DNA from: Bacteroidales bacterium
GTDB lineage: Bacteria > Bacteroidota > Bacteroidia > Bacteroidales > Muribaculaceae
Direction of reading: 5' to 3'
Assembly: GCA_014800795.1 (NCBI GenBank)
Contig: JAAVFL010000040.1
Location: 54,167 to 118,166 of the forward strand
DNA: 64,000 nucleotides
Positions within the stretch are counted from its first letter, which is position 1. The number at the start of each line of letters is the position of its first letter. The notes below the pieces were generated by a model. That model was not told the DNA's origin. It saw only the letters and a list, made by a program, of their open reading frames with translations, and made no database searches. Position numbers and translations under genes: made by a program. This document shows positions 59,411 to 64,000 of the stretch, one piece after another.

Positions 59411-60190
59411 ATGCAGACAATTCTATTTCATTCCACAATATTCGGTCCGATTCATTCGCGTCGTCTCGGAACATCGCTCGGTGTGAATCTTTCGCCGCGC
59501 GACGGGAAGGTGTGTTCGTTCGACTGCCTTTACTGCGAGGCGGGTTTTAACGCTCAGGGTGCTGGCAAAGCGGGCCTTCCCCCCCGCGCCGAGGTGTGTT
59601 CGCTACTTGAAGAGAAGCTGCGCTCTATGTCGGAAAACGGCGAACGTCTCGACGTCATAACTTTTTCGGGTAATGGCGAACCTACTATGCACCCCGATTT
59701 CGAGGGAGTGGTAAATGATACGCTGGAGCTGCGCGACCGCTATTTCCCCGAGGCGAAAGTGAGCGTGCTTTCCAATTCCACCCGTCTTGGCGATCCGGGG
59801 GTGTGCCGGGCATTGCTCCGCGTCGACAATAATATACTGAAACTCGATTCGGCTCTCGACGGCACGATCCGTCTGCTCGACCGTCCGAATTCTCCGGCAT
59901 TTACCGCTGAAAAGGTAATCGGGGAGCTGCGGCAGTTTGAGGGGCAGGCTGTTATTCAGACTATGATGTTGCGTGGAGAGTTCGATGGTAAGATAATAGA
60001 CAATACTGTCCCTGAAGAGGTTGACGCTCTTATCGAGGCTTATCGGCGCATAAAGCCTCGTGAGATAATGCTTTATTCGCTCGATCGTCTCACTCCGGCC
60101 ACGGGGTTGGTGAAGGTTCCCATCGAGGAGCTGCGGGCCATCGGTAAGGAGATAGAAGAGGCTACCGGAATTCCGGTGCAGGTAAACTGA
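59411..60190 (+). CDS. Radical SAM protein
   Basis: FGPIHSRRLGTSLGVNLSPRDGKVCSFDCLYCEAGFN (CxxxCxxC); TFSGNGEPTMHPDFEGVV. Confidence 0.9.
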   Translation: MQTILFHSTIFGPIHSRRLGTSLGVNLSPRDGKVCSFDCLYCEAGFNAQGAGKAGLPPRAEVCSLLEEKLRSMSENGERLDVITFSGNGEPTMHPDFEGVVNDTLELRDRYFPEAKVSVLSNSTRLGDPGVCRALLRVDNNILKLDSALDGTIRLLDRPNSPAFTAEKVIGELRQFEGQAVIQTMMLRGEFDGKIIDNTVPEEVDALIEAYRRIKPREIMLYSLDRLTPATGLVKVPIEELRAIGKEIEEATGIPVQVN

Positions 60191-60196
60191 CCCCCT

Positions 60197-61135
60197 ATGG
60201 AGCAGAAATTTCTTGACAGTGGGTTGGCGGGTGTCGTACCGCCGTCGTTGAAACCGGGTGATGGTGTGGCAATCGTGTCGCCGGCGTCACATATCGACAG
60301 CACACTGATCGACAGTGCGGTGGCGGCTCTTGCTGCTGAGGGCTACAGCCCGGTTGTAGGAGCGCATGCGCGCGGATGCAGCGGGTCATTCAGCGCTGAC
60401 CGCGAGGGGAGGCTGCAGGATTTGCGCGACGCTATTCTCGATGAGAGTGTCAGGGCGATAATTTGTTCGCGCGGAGGGTATGGAGCGGTTCATCTGCTTG
60501 AAGACCTTGACAGAATCGACAGCCAGTACTTCTCGAAATGGCTGGTGGGTTTCAGCGATATCACGGCCCTGCATGCGCTTTGGCTACGCAAGGGTTATGC
60601 CAGTCTGCATGCTGCGATGGCGAAATATATCGGTCGCCGGGAACAGTTCCCCTGCTTCCGCGACGAGATGTCGATGCTTGCCTGGGATGGCGACCTGTCC
60701 CGATTCGACCGCCATTACGGACCGCACCGCTTCAATTGTCGGGGGGAATGCCGCGGCAGGGTGGTGGGTGGCAATCTTGCAGTTCTTGGAGGGATAATCG
60801 GAACTCCGTTCGATCCTGTCCGTCCGGGCGATATACTGTTTATCGAGGATATTGCGGAGCCGATCTACAAGGTAGAGCGCATACTATGGCAACTGCGCCT
60901 GCGCGGGGTGTTTGGCCGTCTCGGTGGTCTCATGGTAGGGCAGTTCACAGAATACCGTCCGTCGGCTGACCATCCTGATATGGAGACAATGATAGACCGT
61001 TTTACAGCCGGATATGACTTTCCGCGGGCTTACGGCATTCCTTCGGGACACATCGAGGAGAACGCGCCGCTTCTCATGGGAGCTGAGGCACACCTCCGGG
61101 TGGATGCCTCCGGGGTGTGCCTCAGCTATGTGTAA
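60197..61135 (+). CDS. LD-carboxypeptidase (S66 family)
   Basis: LKPGDGVAIVSPASHI...VRAIICSRGGYGAVHLLEDLD...LVGFSDITALHALWLRKGYASLHA. Confidence 0.93.
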   Translation: MEQKFLDSGLAGVVPPSLKPGDGVAIVSPASHIDSTLIDSAVAALAAEGYSPVVGAHARGCSGSFSADREGRLQDLRDAILDESVRAIICSRGGYGAVHLLEDLDRIDSQYFSKWLVGFSDITALHALWLRKGYASLHAAMAKYIGRREQFPCFRDEMSMLAWDGDLSRFDRHYGPHRFNCRGECRGRVVGGNLAVLGGIIGTPFDPVRPGDILFIEDIAEPIYKVERILWQLRLRGVFGRLGGLMVGQFTEYRPSADHPDMETMIDRFTAGYDFPRAYGIPSGHIEENAPLLMGAEAHLRVDASGVCLSYV

Positions 61136-61189
61136 ATGGAATAATTGCGTTGTAGCCGTTGTCGTTGCGCCATAGCTATTAAGATACGC

Positions 61190-61228
61190 AAGTGGCTGTG
61201 TCGGTTTGTTTTGACACAGCCACTTGTT
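61190..61228 (+). terminator. Hairpin downstream of LD-carboxypeptidase gene
   Basis: CAAGTGGCTGTGTC-ggtttgtttt-GACACAGCCACTTG. Confidence 0.75.
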
Positions 61229-61251
61229 GATTCGTTTGGGAAATAAGGTTG

Positions 61252-62613
61252 TTAGTCGAGGTTGTAACCGAGCTTCTTGGCGACGCGTTCGAGGGTCTCG
61301 CGCGAGTTGAGAAGCTGGGAATAGCATACGCCGTCGCTGCATTGGCCTCCGAGCAAGCGCAGACGTTCGGAATATGCGTCCCAATCGGTGATCGGGCGTC
61401 GGCTGATGCCGGTTTTCATAGCGGCTTGTGCTACGGCAGGGGGAATGGTAAGTATCAGGCGGTTGTCCATGGGCTTGGGCAGGATATAGTCTTTGCTGAA
61501 CTTCATGTCGGGCTCATGGTATGCCTCTTTTACATTTTCGGGAACAGGTTCGCGGGTTAGCTCGGCGATGGCGTGGGCTGCTGCCAGTTTCATCTCTTCG
61601 TTGATGGCTGATGCGCCGCAGTCGAGTGCGCCGCGGAATATGTAGGGGAATCCGAGTACGTTGTTGATCTGGTTGGGGTAGTCGGAGCGACCGGTGGCGA
61701 ATATGAGGTCGGGGCGTGCTGCAACAGCTACGTCGTAGGCGATCTCGGGATCAGGATTTGCCAGAGCGAACACGATGGGGCGCGGTGCCATGGACTTCAC
61801 CATCTCGGGCGTGACGACGTCGCGCACAGATAACCCGAGGAAAAGGTCTGCATCTACCATCGCTTCCTCCAGGGTGTGGAGGTCGCGTGTGGTGGCGAAT
61901 TCGCGTTTCTGTTCGGAAAGCCCCGGGCGGTCGGCGCGGATAACGCCTTTCGAATCGCACATCACTACATTTTCGTGTTTTACACCCAGAGCTGTGTATA
62001 GGCGGGTGCATGAAATGGCGGCAGCCCCGGCGCCGTTAACTACCACGCGCAGATCCGACAGCTTTTTGTTTTGAAGTTCGGCGGCATTGAGTAGAGCGGC
62101 TCCTGAGATGATGGCGGTTCCGTGTTGGTCGTCGTGCATCACGGGGATATCGCATTGACGTTTCAACTCCTCCTCGATTTCAAAGCATTCGGGTGCCTTG
62201 ATATCTTCCAGATTGATGCCTCCGAAGGTGGGAGAGAGGGCTTTTACTATCTCAATGAATTTTTTCGGATCTTTTTCGTTTATCTCGATATCGTAGCAGT
62301 CGAGACCGGCGAATATCTTGAAAAGCAGTGCTTTACCTTCCATTACCGGTTTGCCCGCCGTGGCTCCTATATCTCCCAGCCCCAGTACGGCAGTGCCGTT
62401 GGATATCACCGCCACAAGATTTCCTTTGTTGGTGTATTCCCAAACCTTCGACTCCTTTTCCTTGATTTCAAGGCAGGGGTAAGCCACGCCTGGGGAATAT
62501 GCCAGAGCAAGATCGGCAGGTGAATTATAGGGCTTTGTCGGTAATACTTCGATTTTTCCGGGGCGTGGATCGCTGTGGTAGGCGAGCGCCATTTTTTTCA
62601 GTAGATTTTCCAT
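61252..62613 (-). CDS. NAD(P)-dependent malic enzyme (malic domain only)
   Basis: [22 protein letters not shown]...[28 protein letters not shown]...[19 protein letters not shown]. Confidence 0.93.
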   Translation of the reverse strand: MENLLKKMALAYHSDPRPGKIEVLPTKPYNSPADLALAYSPGVAYPCLEIKEKESKVWEYTNKGNLVAVISNGTAVLGLGDIGATAGKPVMEGKALLFKIFAGLDCYDIEINEKDPKKFIEIVKALSPTFGGINLEDIKAPECFEIEEELKRQCDIPVMHDDQHGTAIISGAALLNAAELQNKKLSDLRVVVNGAGAAAISCTRLYTALGVKHENVVMCDSKGVIRADRPGLSEQKREFATTRDLHTLEEAMVDADLFLGLSVRDVVTPEMVKSMAPRPIVFALANPDPEIAYDVAVAARPDLIFATGRSDYPNQINNVLGFPYIFRGALDCGASAINEEMKLAAAHAIAELTREPVPENVKEAYHEPDMKFSKDYILPKPMDNRLILTIPPAVAQAAMKTGISRRPITDWDAYSERLRLLGGQCSDGVCYSQLLNSRETLERVAKKLGYNLD

Positions 62614-62797
62614 ATCTTGTTTGTTCGTCTTTTACATATATAATCTGGAAGCTGCTTTGTTAATGGGGAAATAAATTTAATAAGTAAGTCGTGAGATTTA
62701 TCAATGCGCACTATTCTCGCTTCTTAATATTGTTTGATCTGTCAGCTACATTATATATAAGTGTGATATGGAGAGAAAGGTTCGGGTATGCACCGTT

Positions 62798-63451
62798 TTA
62801 TTCCTTTATTCCGTATGCAAGGTCCCCGGCATCGCCAAGACCCGGTACGATGTAAGAATGGGCGTTGATTTCCGGATCAACGGCTCCGATCCAGAGGGTA
62901 GTTTTATCTTCAGGGAAATGTTTTTTTACAAATTCCACTGCCTGACGTGAAGCTACTACTGATGCCACATGTATGTGTGCCGGTTCGCCTTTTGTGAGTA
63001 GCGCGCGGTAACTCAGCTCCATTGATGCACCGGTGGCAAGCATCGGATCGGCGAGGATGAGGGTTTTGCCGTCGAGGCGTGGCGATGCAAGGTATTCGAT
63101 GCAAATGTCGAAGTTTTCTTTCTCTTTATATTTACGGTATGCCGATACGAAGGCGTTCTGAGCATGGTCGAAATAGTTGAGGAAGCCCTGATGAAATGGT
63201 ACACCGGCTCGGAAAATAGTGGCGAGAACGAGTTGTGTGGCTATTACATCGCTTTGCGTGGTGGTGAGAGGTGTAGTTGTTGTCACGGTCTTATAATCGA
63301 GTGTCTTGCTTATCTCATAGGCCATGATTTCTCCGATGCGTTCGAGATTGCGACGGAACCGGAGCATATCTTTCTGAATGTTGACATCGCGCAGTTCGGT
63401 CATATATTGACTGATCAGTGAGTGCTGCTCTGCAAAGTTAATTACCTTCAT
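62798..63451 (-). CDS. upp: Uracil phosphoribosyltransferase
   Basis: MKVINFAEQHSLISQYMTELRD...TLILADPMLATGASMELSYRALLTKGEPAHIHVASVVAS; PRPP motif somewhat divergent. Confidence 0.9.
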   Translation of the reverse strand: MKVINFAEQHSLISQYMTELRDVNIQKDMLRFRRNLERIGEIMAYEISKTLDYKTVTTTTPLTTTQSDVIATQLVLATIFRAGVPFHQGFLNYFDHAQNAFVSAYRKYKEKENFDICIEYLASPRLDGKTLILADPMLATGASMELSYRALLTKGEPAHIHVASVVASRQAVEFVKKHFPEDKTTLWIGAVDPEINAHSYIVPGLGDAGDLAYGIKE

Positions 63452-63717
63452 ATTCTGTTTTTTTTTGGGGGGCTGCCGCTGCAGGGTAGCCACGGCGGTT
63501 GTTATATAGTTGAAACGTTTGAATGGCGGTTTTTGCTTATGCAAAGTTAAGCAGTTGGCGGAAATAATCGTCTATCCGTAGTAAGTTATTTTTGTATGGA
63601 ATGCTTGTGAAAGCGTTTCGCAAATGAGAATATATGGCTGTTATATGGGGTAAAACAGTGACGATTCGTGAATATGTGTTAAATTTAAGGGTTTCTGCAA
63701 ACTTTTTGGCTGGAATG

Positions 63718-63749
63718 TTTGGTAGTTTCGGAGAGAGTTTCTATCTTTG
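63718..63749 (+). promoter_or_regulatory. Bacteroidetes-type promoter
   Basis: TTTG-N20-TATCTTTG. Confidence 0.65.
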
Positions 63750-63898
63750 CACCCGCTTTCAGGAACGGCGCAGCGGCGCCACCGGCACAAACCGCGCGGC
63801 GGCGCTGTCGGCTCAGGATCCGGGGCATGTCTCCCTAAAGGTGGTAACACCTGAATGATCCGGAAGGTTCGAAAAAATTTGAAAAAAACGCGAAAAAT

Positions 63899-63929
63899 TT
63901 TGTGGTTTCAAAAATAAGTTGTAATTTTG
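63899..63929 (+). promoter_or_regulatory. Bacteroidetes-type promoter for a gene beyond the window
   Basis: TTTG-N19-TAATTTTG. Confidence 0.7.
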
Positions 63930-64000
63930 CAACGTTTTTCGGCGACACCGAAAGCGACTTTTGAAAGAGAGTACATTGAAAGATTTGCAATAGTGACGAA

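Noticed and set aside
61252-62613. Malic enzyme looks truncated compared with about 760-aa MaeB
   Set aside because: Malic-domain-only enzymes are a normal form; the C-terminus ends cleanly with its own stop, so this is not called a pseudogene.
1-64000. CRISPR array, prophage, transposase or toxin-antitoxin module
   Set aside because: No regularly spaced direct repeats, Cas, integrase, transposase or recognisable TA pair found. The small HTH at 8624 has no partner toxin.

Overview
This 64 kb window looks like chromosomal DNA from a Bacteroidales bacterium, probably Muribaculaceae-like. The evidence is TTTG-N19/20-TAnnTTTG promoters, signal peptides ending in AQ, T9SS-like C-termini and Bacteroidetes-typical DUF families. 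I found no CRISPR array, rRNA, prophage or transposase. Housekeeping content includes pgpH (partial) and a RelA/SpoT homolog, tRNA-Leu(CAA), rimP-nusA-infB-folK, pyrH-frr, malic enzyme and upp. Accessory content includes: an Ala-rich coiled-coil lipoprotein; a VTC/DUF4956/DUF2490/carbohydrate-binding operon; an SGNH hydrolase plus GH38-like pair; an inositol-lipid cluster (ATP-grasp-like protein, GtrA, CDP-alcohol phosphatidyltransferase, AUR1/PAP2-like protein, myo-inositol-phosphate synthase); a secreted beta/gamma-crystallin-domain protein; an S8 protease with two large LRR surface proteins; and three tandem FKBP isomerases. The best leads are: (1) a BspA-like LRR protein whose signal-peptide ORF is one base out of frame with its body at a C9 tract, suggesting phase variation or a sequencing indel; (2) an ATP-grasp-like protein in the inositol-lipid cluster; (3) a degenerate intergenic element bounded by inverted GCATCAAAA motifs, two copies of which flank the VTC operon; and (4) a channel with GSS in place of the GYG selectivity filter. 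All assignments come from reading the sequence and from recalled family knowledge. No database search was run.
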